Shown: positions 16,744 through 24,684 of the stretch, in pieces | How positions within the stretch are numbered: the first letter of the stretch is position 1 | Layout: each line of letters begins with the position of its first letter | Source: JBKBRC01 sp046292345 | GTDB taxonomy: Bacteria; Bacteroidota; Rhodothermia; Rhodothermales; Rubricoccaceae | Length of the DNA: 53,073 bases | Assembly: GCA_046292345.1 (NCBI GenBank) | Contig: JBKBRC010000018.1 | Coordinates: forward strand, 1 to 53,073 | Direction of reading: 5' to 3' | Made by a program: the position numbers and the translations under genes | Notes under the pieces: model-generated | Databases searched by the model: none | What the model was told of the DNA's origin: nothing | Seen by the model: the letters and a program-made list of their open reading frames with translations, nothing else

Positions 16744-16766
16744 CACACGTCTCCTTCCATCACACG
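16736..16766. repeat. 17-bp duplication of the gnd stop / oxidase start
   Basis: CCTTCCATCACACG occurs at 16736-16749 and 16753-16766, a period of 17 bp. Read on the minus strand, each copy contains TGATGGAAGG, a stop overlapping an ATG. The first copy ends gnd and opens a five-codon ORF MEGDV. The second TGATG ends that ORF and starts the oxidase. Confidence 0.85.
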
Positions 16767-17791
16767 AGGCCGTCTGGCGGCGCAGCGCGCGCGGCCGTGT
16801 CCGCGCCGGCGTCGGCCCGGTCTTCCGGCACGACCTGAATCGTGCCGTCGGGGGCGAGCCCTTCCGCCCCTGGCAAGCCCCGGACGGGGTGCCCGCCGAA
16901 GCCGCCGCGCAGCGCCGAGAGCAGCTTGTGCGCAAACGACGCCTCGGTGCGCGACTCGAAGCGGGCGAAGAGGCTGCTCGCGATCACGGGCACGGGCACG
17001 GCGAGCGCAATGGCCTCCTCGACCGTCCAGCGGCCGTGGCCCGAGTCTGGCACGTAGGGCGCGAGGCCCTCGAGGCGCGGGCGCTCGGCAAGCGCGTCCG
17101 CGGCGAGCTCGAGCAGCCACGAGCGTACGACCGAGCCGTGGCGCCACGTCTCGGCCAGGCGCGCGAGGTCGTAGCGGTGCGCCTGCCCGCCGAGGTCCTC
17201 CTTGGCCGCGAGCAGCGCGAAGCCCTCGGCGTAGGCCTGCATCAGGCCGTACTCGATGCCGTTGTGAACCATCTTGGCGAAGTGGCCGGCGCCGGTCGGG
17301 CCGAGGTGCGCCCAGCCGCGATCGGGAGCGGGCGCGAGCGCCTGCCAGATGGGCGTCAGGCGGTCGACGGCCTCGTCCGGCCCGCCGATCATGAGGCAGT
17401 AGCCGTTCTCGAGCCCCCAGATGCCGCCCGAGACGCCGGCATCGACGAACGCAATGCCGTGGGGGCGGGCGGCCTCTGCCCGGGCGAGTGCGTCCGTGTA
17501 GCGGCTGTTGGCGCCGTCCACGAGCGTGTCGCCGGGCGCGAGCGCCGGAAGGACCTCGTCCACGACGCGCTGCGTCACGTCGCCGGCAGGGAGCATGAGC
17601 CAGACGGCGCGGGGCGGCGCGAGCGCGCGCGCGACGGCCGGCGCGTCGGCCACGGTTTCGATGCCGGCCGCGCGCGCCGCTTCGCAGGCGGCGGGGTCGC
17701 GGTCGGTGGCAACGACGCGGTGGCCGGCGCGCGCGAGGCGCTCGGCGATGCCGAGGCCCATTCGGCCGAGGCCGACGAGTCCAAGTTCCAT
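16760..17791 (-). CDS. gnd: 6-phosphogluconate dehydrogenase (decarboxylating), short type
   Basis: This 343-residue enzyme oxidises and decarboxylates 6-phosphogluconate to ribulose-5-phosphate, making NADH or NADPH. The N-terminal Rossmann motif GLVGLGRMGLGIAERLARAGH is followed by DRD. The family segment FVDAGVSGGIWGLENGYCLMIGG (in parts) and the catalytic GPTGAGHFAKMVHNGIEYG are present near residues 115-195. The length is that of the short YqeC/GndA class (about 300-340), not the 470-residue form. It ends at the duplicated stop/start junction with the oxidase. A TAGCTT element lies 38 bp before the ATG (17830-17835, minus strand). Confidence 0.92.
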   Translation of the reverse strand: MELGLVGLGRMGLGIAERLARAGHRVVATDRDPAACEAARAAGIETVADAPAVARALAPPRAVWLMLPAGDVTQRVVDEVLPALAPGDTLVDGANSRYTDALARAEAARPHGIAFVDAGVSGGIWGLENGYCLMIGGPDEAVDRLTPIWQALAPAPDRGWAHLGPTGAGHFAKMVHNGIEYGLMQAYAEGFALLAAKEDLGGQAHRYDLARLAETWRHGSVVRSWLLELAADALAERPRLEGLAPYVPDSGHGRWTVEEAIALAVPVPVIASSLFARFESRTEASFAHKLLSALRGGFGGHPVRGLPGAEGLAPDGTIQVVPEDRADAGADTAARAAPPDGLV

Positions 17792-17854
17792 GGGCAGCAG
17801 GGCAGGCGAGGCTGCGAGCGAGAAGCTGCAAGCTAACCGCCGCCCGCGCGCTCG

Positions 17855-18244
17855 TCACGCAGGCTCGAGGCCAAAGACGGAGGCCTTGAGCGTCTCGAAG
17901 TCGATCGGCTTAACGACGTAGCCCTCGGCGCCGCGCTTGAGCGCCACCTCGCGCAGCTGCCCGTCGTCGTACGCCGTGATCATGTGCACGCGCAGCTCAG
18001 GAAACTCCTGCTTGACCGCACGGAGCAGGTCGAGGCCGTTCATGCCCGGCATGTTGATGTCCGAGAGCACGAGCATGAGGTCCGCTGCGGCGCCCGAGCG
18101 GAGCAGCCTCAGCGCCTCCTCACCAGATTGCGCGAAGTGGAACGCCACGACACCCCGCCGCATCTCCTTCCGGAACTTCTGCTGAAAGAGATACTGCACG
18201 TCTGGCTCGTCGTCGACGACCAGCGCGCGAACGGTTTCCTGCAT
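17855..18244 (-). CDS. Single-domain response regulator (CheY-like receiver)
   Basis: The 129-residue protein is a receiver domain alone. The acidic pair is in LVVDDEPDVQYL, the phosphoacceptor Asp in LVLSDINMPGMNGLDLL, the Thr in MITAYDDG and the Lys in YVVKPIDFETL. No output domain follows. Genes of this type pass a phosphate within a relay or bind a partner. No histidine kinase is nearby. The ATG was chosen because the receiver begins directly after it; the frame is open upstream. It is 63 bp from gnd on the same strand and divergent from thiE. Confidence 0.92.
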   Translation of the reverse strand: MQETVRALVVDDEPDVQYLFQQKFRKEMRRGVVAFHFAQSGEEALRLLRSGAAADLMLVLSDINMPGMNGLDLLRAVKQEFPELRVHMITAYDDGQLREVALKRGAEGYVVKPIDFETLKASVFGLEPA

Positions 18245-18305
18245 GGGAGGGGAAAGGCAAGACTGGACCGGGCCTACCTGGCGCCGGCTGCAGGGGCAGG
18301 ATACA

Positions 18306-18311
18306 TACTTT
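18306..18311 (+). promoter_or_regulatory. Candidate -10 element of thiE
   Basis: TACTTT followed by GC lies 56 bp before the thiE ATG in the 122-bp divergent gap. It matches the TAnnTT pattern seen before other genes in this window. No TPP riboswitch signature was found between it and the start. Confidence 0.25.
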
Positions 18312-18366
18312 GCGCCGCCTGACCATCCTCTCGCTCCACTCCGCGCGCAAGATTCTTCCACTTCCC

Positions 18367-19035
18367 ATGCCCGGCACAACCTGCGGCCTAGGCAGGCTGC
18401 ACGTCCTGACGGATTTCCACTTCCAGCAGCGGCACTCGCACGCGGCGCTCGCCCGGCTCGCGGCGGCGGGCGGGGCCGATACGATCCAGTTTCGCCAGAA
18501 AGCGGGCACGCCCCGCGACTGGATGCCCGAGCTGCGTGCCACCGCGGCTGCATGCCGCGCGGCCGGCGTGCCGCTGGTTGTGGACGACCGGCTGGACCTG
18601 GCCCTCGCCGCCGGCGCCGACGGCGTCCACCTCGGGCAGCTGGACCTGCCGGTGCGCGACGCGCGGCGCATCCTCGACGCGCTCGGAGGCGCGTATATCC
18701 TGGGCGCAACCGCCTCTTCGGCCGACGAGGCGCGCCGAGCCGAGGGCGACGGCGCGACCTACGTCGGCTTCGGGCCGGTCTACCCGACCGGCTCGAAGGC
18801 TAACCCGGAGTCGGTCAAGGGCCTGCGCGGGCTCGAGGCGGCCTGCCGCGCCGTCACGATCCCGGTGATCGCCATCGCTGGCATCACGGCCGAGCGCGTG
18901 CCCGAGGTGCTCGGCGCAGGGGCCTACGGCGTGGCGGTCATGACGGCCGTCACGACCGCCCCGGACCCGCAGGCCGCGACCGCCGCCTTCCGGGCCGCCC
19001 TGGAGGCGTGCGCGCCGGCCCGGACGCCTGCCTGA
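18367..19035 (+). CDS. thiE: Thiamine-phosphate synthase
   Basis: ThiE joins the pyrimidine diphosphate and thiazole phosphate to thiamine phosphate. The 222-residue TIM barrel shows LHVLTDF at the start, TIQFRQK (diphosphate contact) near residue 40, LVVDDRLDLALAAGADGVHLGQLDLP near residues 78-103 (in parts), YVGFGPVYPTGSK near residue 138 and the C-terminal phosphate loop VIAIAGITAERVPEVLGAGAYGVAVM (in parts). The ATG at 18367 was preferred to an upstream start at 18310 because the barrel begins right after it. No other thiamine gene is close. Confidence 0.92.
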   Translation: MPGTTCGLGRLHVLTDFHFQQRHSHAALARLAAAGGADTIQFRQKAGTPRDWMPELRATAAACRAAGVPLVVDDRLDLALAAGADGVHLGQLDLPVRDARRILDALGGAYILGATASSADEARRAEGDGATYVGFGPVYPTGSKANPESVKGLRGLEAACRAVTIPVIAIAGITAERVPEVLGAGAYGVAVMTAVTTAPDPQAATAAFRAALEACAPARTPA

Positions 19036-19070
19036 GCCGCCCGGGCCGCACGGGACGGCGGCACTGCGCG

Positions 19071-19086
19071 CGAGACGGCCGTCTCG
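19071..19086. terminator. 16-bp palindrome between convergent genes
   Basis: CGAGACGGCCGTCTCG is a perfect palindrome in the 56-bp space between thiE and the convergent lipoprotein gene. It can form a small hairpin in both transcripts. No T-tract is seen. Confidence 0.4.
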
Positions 19087-19091
19087 GCGTC

Positions 19092-19565
19092 TTACATAGA
19101 CGCGTCGTCGATACCGACGAGGTACCAGAGGCCGTCCCGCCGCGCGAAGAGGTAGCTCACGTTGACGCCGTTGTCGGTACCCGAGATCTGGTACTCGACG
19201 GCGCCGTCTGCGGCCGGCACGGCGGAGGGCGTGCTGTGCCCGTTAAACGTCTCGCGCACGGACTCGCCACCGCTCCAGCCTAGCGTAGATGGCTCGTACG
19301 GCTCATCCGTAGCCACCATCTCCCCAGCGTCGGGGTCCAGGTAGCGCAGCATGTAGTCATCCGCGACGCGCTCACGCTGGAAGGCCATGTCGTTCTGGAA
19401 GCGCTCGAAGAACGTCGCGAACGCCTCGCCCTCAGTCTCGCCGTCGACGCTGGGAGCGGGCGCCTGCCCGAGCGCAGGCTGCGGGGCAACGGTGACATCG
19501 GTCTCGGACTCCGACGCACAGCCGGCGGCGACGAGCACGGCGGCAAGCAGACAAGCACGCATCAT
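19092..19565 (-). CDS. Uncharacterised lipoprotein
   Basis: The 157-residue protein has a lipoprotein signal, MMRACLLAAVLVAAGC, with the Cys near residue 16. An acidic, proline-rich linker follows. The folded part begins around residue 50 with FATFFERFQNDMAFQRERV and ends with VSYLFARRDGLWYLVGIDD. The FFxxFxxDxxFQ start and the YxxxGTDNG...WYLVGIDD end resemble DUF4348-like lipoproteins or NTF2-like folds, but the match is weak. The function is unknown. TAGCTT elements stand 26 and 46 bp upstream of the ATG within a 12-bp direct repeat. Confidence 0.7.
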   Translation of the reverse strand: MMRACLLAAVLVAAGCASESETDVTVAPQPALGQAPAPSVDGETEGEAFATFFERFQNDMAFQRERVADDYMLRYLDPDAGEMVATDEPYEPSTLGWSGGESVRETFNGHSTPSAVPAADGAVEYQISGTDNGVNVSYLFARRDGLWYLVGIDDASM

Positions 19566-19589
19566 ATTCGGAAATGGAGGGTGAAGCGA

Positions 19590-19621
19590 CAAGCTACGGG
19601 CGCTGCAGGCAAGCTACGGGC
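19590..19621. promoter_or_regulatory. Direct repeat with two TAGCTTG elements
   Basis: CAAGCTACGGGC occurs at 19590-19601 and again at 19610-19621. On the minus strand each contains TAGCTTG, the form also found before carA and gnd. The repeat lies in the 143-bp gap between the divergent lipoprotein and kinase genes. It could provide tandem -10 elements or an activator site. Confidence 0.35.
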
Positions 19622-19708
19622 ACGGAGGCAGACCCGGGGCGCGGACGGCCGCCGCGCGGCGCAGTTCCTGCCGCATGGCGGTAACGTGCAGCCTCTGCCT
19701 CCTGACCC

Positions 19709-20356
19709 GTGAGCGACCGTCCGCCCGTTCTCCCCTACTCGGCCGAAGTGCAGCGCAAGGCGCTCCACCTGATGGCCGTCGTCATCCCGCTCGGCATCCT
19801 CTTGCTCGGCCGGACGGTCGCCCTCGCCGTGCTGGGGCCGATGGCCGCCGTCGCCCTGCTCGGCGACTGGCTGCGTGCGCGCGAGGGCTGGCCGCGGCGG
19901 CTCATCCACCGCGTCTTCGCGCCGATCATGCGACCGGAGGAGCTGCCCCCGCCCGGGCCGGTGGCGTGGAACGGCGCGACGATGATGACGACGGCCGCCG
20001 CGCTGTGCGTGCTGTTCTTCCCCGCCTCCGTCGCGGCGGCGGCGCTGCTGATGCAGATGATCGGCGACGCCGCGGCGGCGCTCGTCGGACGGCGCTACGG
20101 GCGTACGCGCTACCCGGGCTCGCCCAAGTCGGCCGAGGGGAGCGCGGCGTTCTTCGCGGCGGCGCTTGTCTCGGCCGCGCCGCTGCTGTGGTGGCCGGAA
20201 GCCACGCCCGGCACCGGCCTGACGCCGTTCGCGCTCGTGGCCGGTGCGCTCGCGGCCACCGTCACCGAGGCCGTGCGCCTGCCGCTCAACGACAACCTCC
20301 GCGTGCCGCTCACAGCCGGCGCGGCCATGCTGCTCGCGGGCGCGCTCGGCCCCTGA
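19709..20356 (+). CDS. Phytol/polyprenol-kinase-like membrane protein
   Basis: The 215-residue polytopic protein resembles the SEC59/VTE5/DGK1 group of CTP-dependent lipid kinases (phosphatidate-cytidylyltransferase-like fold). The N-terminus SAEVQRKALHLMAVVIPL has the conserved RKxxH. The motif MQMIGDAAAALVGRRYGRTRY followed by SPKSAEGSAAFF matches the D-A-x-A-x-x-x-G-x-x-x-G...K-S-x-E-G signature of the family. Membrane segments are predictable throughout. The start is GTG, since no ATG suits. It precedes the lycopene cyclase and dioxygenase genes, so an isoprenoid alcohol substrate is possible but not shown. Confidence 0.75.
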   Translation: MSDRPPVLPYSAEVQRKALHLMAVVIPLGILLLGRTVALAVLGPMAAVALLGDWLRAREGWPRRLIHRVFAPIMRPEELPPPGPVAWNGATMMTTAAALCVLFFPASVAAAALLMQMIGDAAAALVGRRYGRTRYPGSPKSAEGSAAFFAAALVSAAPLLWWPEATPGTGLTPFALVAGALAATVTEAVRLPLNDNLRVPLTAGAAMLLAGALGP

Positions 20357-20461
20357 GCGCGCCCAACGCCCCCCGAGCGCCCACCGAGACGCAGAACCCG
20401 GCCGGCGAGCGGGCGTCCATCCCACGCTGTGACGACCGTGCACGGCTCCGATTGCTCCCGC

Positions 20462-21166
20462 GTGACCTACCTCCAGTTCCACCTCGTTTTCCTTCTGCCG
20501 CCGCTGCTCGTGCTCGGCTGGCTCACCCGGGCCTACCTGACGCGGCGCCGGCTCGCGCTGATGGCCCTGCTCGGCGTCGTGGCCATCGTCTATACGTTCC
20601 CCTGGGACTCGCTCCTGATCGCGCGCGGCGTGTGGGGCTATCCGCCAGGGCGTGTGCTCGCAACGATCGGCGTGATCCCGGCCGAGGAGGTGGCGTTCTT
20701 CGTGCTCCAGCCGCTGCTCGTCCTGCTCTGGACCGTGTGGCTGCTGCGCGACCGGCCCGTGCCGCCGGTGGACCGCGGATCGCGCGCGGCCCGGGCGGCA
20801 GGGGCTGCGCTCGGAATCGGCGTGGCTCTGCTAGGGCTGTGGCTGCTGCGCGTGCCCGAGGGGACCTACCTCGGTCTGATGCTCGCCTGGGCCGGCCCGG
20901 TGCTCGCGCTTCAGTGGGGCTACGGCGGGCCGGCGCTGCTCCGTCTCGCGCGGCCGTGGCTGCTCGGCGTGGGCGTGCCCGCACTCTACCTCTGCCTCGC
21001 CGACCGCTTCGCCATCGCCAGCGGCATCTGGCACTTCGACGATGCGCTGCTCACGGGCTGGCACGTGGGCGGGCTGCCGTTCGAGGAGGGGCTGTTCTTC
21101 TTCGTCACGTCCGCGTTCGTCGTGCAGGGCTTTCTGCTGGGCCTGGCCCGGACGGCCCGGACATGA
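20462..21166 (+). CDS. crtYcd: Lycopene beta-cyclase, fused CrtYc-CrtYd type
   Basis: The protein cyclises lycopene to beta-carotene. Its 234 residues hold two tandem copies of the small lycopene-cyclase membrane domain. The first has TYLQFHLVFLLPPL, YTFPWDSLLIARGVWGYPP and IPAEEVAFFVLQPLL. The second has LCLADRFAIASGIWHFDD and LPFEEGLFFFVTSAFVVQG. The E-E-V/E-E-G-x-F-F-x elements are the conserved catalytic acids. The start GTG at 20462 gives VTYLQFHLVF, typical of the family; an alternative GTG at 20429 would add 11 residues. Its TGA overlaps the ATG of the dioxygenase gene (ATGA). Confidence 0.9.
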   Translation: MTYLQFHLVFLLPPLLVLGWLTRAYLTRRRLALMALLGVVAIVYTFPWDSLLIARGVWGYPPGRVLATIGVIPAEEVAFFVLQPLLVLLWTVWLLRDRPVPPVDRGSRAARAAGAALGIGVALLGLWLLRVPEGTYLGLMLAWAGPVLALQWGYGGPALLRLARPWLLGVGVPALYLCLADRFAIASGIWHFDDALLTGWHVGGLPFEEGLFFFVTSAFVVQGFLLGLARTART

Positions 21167-22287
21167 CGGCCGGGCCGCGCACGACAGCCGGGCCGCCGCA
21201 CCGGCGCTGCCCCGTGGCTCCGCCGGCGCCGGTGACGCGCACGATCCGCCGGACCGTTCTCTGGCCCTCACGCCTGGCCCTCGCGGCCGTCCTCGCGGCC
21301 GTCCTCGCGACCGTGCTTGCGGCGGAGCTCGTCGGGGCACCCGGTGCCGACGCCCTACCGCCGTGGGTGCTTTACGCGCCATTTGCGGCAAGCGTGCTCC
21401 TGTTCGGCCTGCCGCACGGCGCCGTGGACCACCTGGCGATGCTGCGCCTCGCGCGCGCGCGCGCAGGCCCGCTCCCGCTCCTGGCCGTGCTGGCGGCGTA
21501 CCTGGCCGTGGGGGGCGCCTACGCCGCGCTCTGGTTCACCGCGCCTGCGACGGCCTTTGCCAGCTTCATCGCGCTCACGTGGCTCCACTGGGGCCAGGGC
21601 GACGTGCACGCGCTCGTGGGCCTCGAGGGCGCACGGCACCTGAACACACGCGCGGCACGCCTCGGAACGGCCTTCGTGCGCGGCGCGCTCCCGATGCTCG
21701 TGCCGCTGCTCGCCCATCCCGAGGCCTACCGGGCCGTCGCCGAGGCCGTCGTGGACCGCATCGCACCCGGTGCCGCCGACGCGCTCGCGTGGGCGTTCTC
21801 GCCCGGCTTCCGCAGGACCGCCGGGGCGGCGCTCGGCCTGACTGCCGCCGCGCTGCTCGCGCACGGGCAGCGCGTGCCCGGCGCCCGCGCCGACGCCCTC
21901 CGCGACGCGGCCGACGTGGCCCTGCTCGGGCTGTTCTTCTGGTTCGTGCCGCCCGTGCTTGCCGTCGGGCTCTACTTCAGCCTCTGGCACGCGCCGCGCC
22001 ACATCGCGCGCCTGCTCGCCGCCGACGCACCTGCCGCCGACGCGCTCGGCGCCGGACGCAGCGCGCCGGCGTGGGGCCGCTTCGCGCTCGCCGCAGCACC
22101 GCTCACGCTCGGCGCGCTCGCCTTCGGGGCGGCCCTGTACGCCGCCGTGCCCGTCCCGCCGGACGAGTGGCAGGGCTACCTCGGGCTCTACCTGATCCTG
22201 ATCGCCGCTCTCACGCTGCCCCACACGCTCGTCGTGCTCGCGATGGACCGCGCCCAGGGCGTGTGGTCGCCGCCCGGGCCGGCGTGA
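21163..22287 (+). CDS. blh: Beta-carotene 15,15'-dioxygenase, Brp/Blh family
   Basis: The enzyme cleaves beta-carotene into two retinal molecules, the chromophore of microbial rhodopsins. The 374-residue polytopic protein carries the family's four histidine motifs: LPHGAVDHLAM near residue 85, TWLHWGQGDVHAL near 140, SLWHAPRHIARLL near 275 and LPHTLVVLAMD near 350. These ligate the catalytic iron. The ATG overlaps the cyclase stop, so lycopene cyclase and dioxygenase are translationally coupled. The N-terminal membrane segment contains a 12-bp tandem repeat (LAAVLAAVLATV). No rhodopsin gene is in the window, so the opsin must lie elsewhere. Confidence 0.9.
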   Translation: MTAGPRTTAGPPHRRCPVAPPAPVTRTIRRTVLWPSRLALAAVLAAVLATVLAAELVGAPGADALPPWVLYAPFAASVLLFGLPHGAVDHLAMLRLARARAGPLPLLAVLAAYLAVGGAYAALWFTAPATAFASFIALTWLHWGQGDVHALVGLEGARHLNTRAARLGTAFVRGALPMLVPLLAHPEAYRAVAEAVVDRIAPGAADALAWAFSPGFRRTAGAALGLTAAALLAHGQRVPGARADALRDAADVALLGLFFWFVPPVLAVGLYFSLWHAPRHIARLLAADAPAADALGAGRSAPAWGRFALAAAPLTLGALAFGAALYAAVPVPPDEWQGYLGLYLILIAALTLPHTLVVLAMDRAQGVWSPPGPA

Positions 22288-22331
22288 CCGTCCGGGCGTG
22301 CGTTTCTTGGACGTGTCCCGGCCCCACTGCC

Positions 22332-23756
22332 ATGCCCGACCTCCTCGACACGCTCCGCGGCCTCCTCGGCCCCGACCGCGTCTTCGCCGACCCCGCCGAC
22401 CGCCGCCTCTACGCCTACGACGGCACGCCGCTCCTGCGCCGCCCGCCCGCCGCCGCCGTCGCCCCGCGCGACGCGGCCGACGTGGCCGCCCTGCTCGAGG
22501 CGGCCAACGCCGAGGGCTTCGGCCTCGTGCCTCGCGGCGCCGGCACCGGCCTTGCCGGCTCGGCCGTGCCCTTCGACGAGGCCGAGGGCGAGGGCCGGCC
22601 CTGCGTCGTGCTGCTCTTCCCCGGGTGGGACGCCATCGAGGAGATCGACGAGGAGAACCTGACGGCATGGGTGCAGCCGGGCGTGGTCACGCAGGCGCTG
22701 CACGCAGCCGCCGAGGCGCGGGGGCTCTTCTACCCGCCCGATCCGGGCAGCCAGCGCATCTGCACGCTCGGCGGCAACGTGGCCCAGAACTCGGGCGGCC
22801 TGCGCGGCCTCAAGTACGGCGTCACGGGCGACTACGTGATGGGCATTGAGGGCGTGCTCGCCACCGGCGAGCGCTTCGCCGTGGGCGGCAAGAACGTCAA
22901 GGACGTGGCCGGCTACGACCTCAAGCGGCTCCTGGTGGGTTCCGAAGGGACGCTCGGCGTGTTCACGCGCCTGCTCGTGCGGCTCATCCCGCGCCCACGC
23001 GCCACGCGCACGCTGCTCGCCGCCTACCCGCGCGCGACCGACGGCGCGGCTACGGTCGCGGCGATCATCGCCGCGCGCATCATCCCGTCCACGCTCGAGT
23101 TCGTGGACCGCGTCACGATCAACTGCGTCGAGGACTACGCCCGGATCGGGCTGCCGCGCGAGGCCGAGAGCCTGCTCCTGATGGAGACCGACGGCCACCC
23201 GGCCCAGGTAGCCGAAGAGGCCGACGCGATGGCCGCCATCGCGCGCGCTCACGGCGCCGCGACGGTCGAGGTGGCCGCCTCCGAGGCCGACGCCGAGCGC
23301 CTCAAGACGGCCCGGCGCATGGCCTTCTCGGCTCTGGCGCGCCTCAAGCCGACCACGGTGCTCGAAGACGTGACCGTGCCCCGCTCCGAACTGGCCGGCA
23401 TGGTCGCGGAGGCGCAGGCCATCGCGGCGCGCCACGGCCTGCTCATGGGCACGTTCGGCCACGCCGGCGACGGCAACCTTCACCCGACGTTCCTGTGCGA
23501 CGAGCGCGACGCCGACGAGATGCGGCGCCTCCACCACGCGCTCGACGCGCTGTTTGAGGCCGCCGTCCGGCGCGGCGGCACCATCACGGGCGAGCACGGC
23601 GTCGGGATCGCCAAGCGGCCGTTCTTCGCCCGCCACGCCGACGCGGGTACGCTCGCGCTCACGCGCCGCGTCCGCGCCGCCGTCGATCCGAACGGCGTGC
23701 TCAACCCCGGCAAGGTGCTCCTGCCCGGCGTCCCCTCGGAGGCGCTCGTCGTGTGA
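22332..23756 (+). CDS. glcD: FAD-linked glycolate oxidase subunit GlcD-like
   Basis: The 474-residue protein is a vanillyl-alcohol-oxidase-family flavoprotein that oxidises a 2-hydroxy acid (glycolate or D-lactate). The FAD-binding segment includes VPRGAGTGLAGSAVP near residues 65-79 and GGNVAQNSGGLRGLKYG near 150. The C-terminal domain has HAGDGNLHP near residue 377 and ITGEHGVGIAKRPFF near 418. The glcF-like iron-sulfur partner lies 6 kb away at 29813. No glcE was found. It follows blh by 44 bp, so may be co-transcribed with the retinal genes by position only. It converges with the lipoprotein gene at 23785. Confidence 0.88.
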   Translation: MPDLLDTLRGLLGPDRVFADPADRRLYAYDGTPLLRRPPAAAVAPRDAADVAALLEAANAEGFGLVPRGAGTGLAGSAVPFDEAEGEGRPCVVLLFPGWDAIEEIDEENLTAWVQPGVVTQALHAAAEARGLFYPPDPGSQRICTLGGNVAQNSGGLRGLKYGVTGDYVMGIEGVLATGERFAVGGKNVKDVAGYDLKRLLVGSEGTLGVFTRLLVRLIPRPRATRTLLAAYPRATDGAATVAAIIAARIIPSTLEFVDRVTINCVEDYARIGLPREAESLLLMETDGHPAQVAEEADAMAAIARAHGAATVEVAASEADAERLKTARRMAFSALARLKPTTVLEDVTVPRSELAGMVAEAQAIAARHGLLMGTFGHAGDGNLHPTFLCDERDADEMRRLHHALDALFEAAVRRGGTITGEHGVGIAKRPFFARHADAGTLALTRRVRAAVDPNGVLNPGKVLLPGVPSEALVV

Positions 23757-23786
23757 GGCGCCACCGACCAAGCTCGGGCGGCGCCT
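23756..23786. terminator. Hairpin at the glcD / lipoprotein convergent end
   Basis: A 7-bp perfect stem, AGGCGCC / GGCGCCT, with a 17-nt loop spans the 28-bp gap between the glcD stop and the stop of the convergent lipoprotein. The arms touch both stop codons. It could end both transcripts. Confidence 0.4.
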
Positions 23787-24684
23787 ATCCGTCGCAACCG
23801 GCAGAGGGCAGCATGCCCGCGGCTTGCAGCGCGGCATCGTCTGGCGTGAACGTGAGCGCCGAGCGGTACGCGGCCCCCACGAAGCCGAAGCCGTTGCCGA
23901 CGTTGGTAAGCGTGCCCGGCTCAGCCGTCACCTGCGGATCGTAGTCGAACGGGAAGGGGGGGCGCCACTCGGCGTTGGTCACGAGCGCTGAGACGGTCAT
24001 ACGCACGATGCCCACTGGCCCTCCCCCGAGCGCGGCCGAGAGCCGCGCGCCGATCTCGGTCAGCGGCAGGCGCGCGCGCCAGCCGAACTCGAACGCGGCC
24101 AGGTCGCGCTCGGCAACGGCCAGGCGCACCGGCTGCACGGCGCATGCCCCGCGCCACGCGAGCGCGTCCACGACGACGGCGTTGACGCGCGGCGCGCCCG
24201 TCCACACGACCGGCAGGCGCACGTCGCCCGGCAGCCCCGAAGCCGCCCCGATTGCGGGCTCGACGCGCCGGGGCACGGCCACGCGCACGGTTGAGGCGGC
24301 GCCATCGGCGCGCGCGACGCGGATCTCGTGCAGCGAGCCGTAGGCCGGGCGCGCGTCCGAGACGAACACGTACCCTCGCCCGAGCACCTGCCCGGTGGCG
24401 CTCGTGAACGTGACGAGCGAGTCGCGCCAGACCGTCACGGCGCCCGTGGCGAGATCGGTGGAGGTCACGGCCGCGTCGATCGCGTCCGGCACCGGCTCGT
24501 CGATGGTGCGCGCGATGGGGATCACGCGGATGGCCTGGAGGCCCTCGGCGGGGTCGAGGCGCCCCCAGAGCGTGAACGGCCGCCCGGCGTCGGCGGTGGC
24601 GTCTACGTCCTCGGCGCAGCCGCCGAGGGGAAGCAGCACGAGCGACAGGAGTGCGGGCAGGGCGAAGCGGACGGGGCAGCGCAT
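23785..24684 (-). CDS. DUF4249-like lipoprotein, partner of a TonB receptor
   Basis: The 299-residue protein has a lipoprotein signal ending LPLGGC with Cys near residue 23. The body is beta-rich with FTLWGRLDPAEGLQAIRVIPIA and YGSLHEIRVARADG. The position directly behind a TonB receptor and the start of the mature part suggest a DUF4249-type protein, but the family match is tentative. Its ATG overlaps the receptor's stop (TGATG), so translation is coupled. It would sit on the outer membrane with the receptor, possibly exposing a ligand-binding face. Confidence 0.65.
   Translation of the reverse strand: MRCPVRFALPALLSLVLLPLGGCAEDVDATADAGRPFTLWGRLDPAEGLQAIRVIPIARTIDEPVPDAIDAAVTSTDLATGAVTVWRDSLVTFTSATGQVLGRGYVFVSDARPAYGSLHEIRVARADGAASTVRVAVPRRVEPAIGAASGLPGDVRLPVVWTGAPRVNAVVVDALAWRGACAVQPVRLAVAERDLAAFEFGWRARLPLTEIGARLSAALGGGPVGIVRMTVSALVTNAEWRPPFPFDYDPQVTAEPGTLTNVGNGFGFVGAAYRSALTFTPDDAALQAAGMLPSAGCDG

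Noticed and set aside
18245..18366. A TPP riboswitch in front of thiE
   Set aside because: No THI-box signature (CTGAGA and the paired ACCTGATC-like part) is present in the gap.
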